Source of the DNA: JAGZHZ01 sp965150505
Lineage (GTDB): Bacteria; Bacillota; Clostridia; Lachnospirales; Lachnospiraceae
Assembly (NCBI GenBank): GCA_965150505.1
Contig: CBCTVZ010000138.1
Coordinates: 1 to 5,183 of the forward strand
Direction: 5' to 3'
Length of the DNA stretch: 5,183 bases
Every line of letters begins with the position of its first letter. The first letter of the stretch is position 1. Positions 5,129-5,183 of the stretch are shown piece after piece. Made by a program: the position numbers and the translations under genes. The notes below the pieces were generated by a model, which saw only the letters and a list, made by a program, of their open reading frames with translations, had not been told where the DNA came from and did no database searches.

Positions 5129-5183
5129 TTACTTTTTAAGCTGAAAAAGCTGAAAAAGCTGAAAAAGTCTAAAAACCTTGATT
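5129..5183 (-). CDS. possible C-terminal end of an upstream element gene (partial)
   Basis: On the minus strand a frame open from the window edge stops at TAA 5129-5131. Its 17 visible residues read IKVFRLFQLFQLFQLKK. The stop lies 21 bases before the integrase ATG with the integrase ribosome site in between, typical operon spacing. In Gram-positive elements this position is often held by xis or a small regulator, but the tail matches nothing I recognise, and a second frame is also open here. Confidence 0.35.
   Translation of the reverse strand, partial: IKVFRLFQLFQLFQLKK
5140..5175. repeat. 9-base tandem repeat upstream of the integrase
   Basis: GCTGAAAAA occurs three times exactly (5140-5148, 5149-5157, 5158-5166), then once degenerate as GTCTAAAAA (5167-5175). 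The 9-base unit keeps a reading frame, so on the minus strand it encodes three Leu-Phe-Gln units. It may be coding slippage or a set of protein-binding sites controlling the integrase. Confidence 0.8.

Larger units (their letters stand above)
3863..5183 (-). mobile_element. end of a tRNA-integrated mobile element (ICE, IME or prophage), continues past the window
   Basis: The boundary is the point where tRNA identity stops, near 3863. Inside are short GTAAG-type repeats, a terminator, a G-rich spacer, a tyrosine recombinase and the start of another gene. No conjugation, replication or phage structural gene is in view, so the class of element is undetermined. The recombinase sits next to the broken tRNA copy, not the restored one, which is the less usual arrangement. 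Confidence 0.7.

Overview
The window looks like chromosomal DNA of a low-GC Gram-positive bacterium, most likely a gut-type Clostridia (Lachnospiraceae-like). This rests on AT-rich, AGGAG-type ribosome sites, sigma-A promoters with TTGACA and extended -10 elements, intrinsic terminators, and the style of the three clear proteins. The assignment is an inference; no ribosomal or marker gene is present.

Layout. Positions 1-154 hold an unassignable end of upstream sequence and a strong promoter. It leads into hemA (155-1444, glutamyl-tRNA reductase, first committed step of the C5 tetrapyrrole route). Positions 1464-2153 form a second transcription unit with its own consensus promoter (1464-1492), a cobalamin riboswitch (1516-1697), a terminator with a plausible competing antiterminator (1698-1791), then about 330 bases with no convincing + strand gene. 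That stretch contains a 102-base imperfect inverted repeat and ends in a strong terminator (2124-2153). The switch therefore appears to control an RNA rather than a protein, or is the relic of a lost B12 operon. On the opposite strand of the same stretch lies a possible 31-residue single-span membrane peptide (2112 to 2017) with an AAGGAG site.

Positions 2173-3828 are a self-contained malQ unit (4-alpha-glucanotransferase, GH77) with its own promoter and a terminator that works on both strands. Just beyond it, 3842-3862 is the 3' end of a tRNA gene (minus strand) cut off inside the T arm. This marks one end of an integrated mobile element. The element begins with short GTAAG-type repeats, a terminator facing the malQ side, a tyrosine recombinase (3998-5107, minus) and, at the right edge, the likely last 17 codons of an upstream element gene ending in a tandem Leu-Phe-Gln repeat. 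The element continues past the window.

How the parts relate. HemA makes the precursor of all tetrapyrroles, including cobalamin, so a B12 sensor next to it makes metabolic sense. However, hemA has its own promoter upstream of the switch, and no cob, hem or B12 transport gene follows. MalQ handles maltodextrin and glycogen-type glucans and is unrelated to its neighbours. The most unusual parts are the apparently complete but geneless B12-controlled unit, the antisense membrane peptide beneath it, and the tRNA-borne attachment site.
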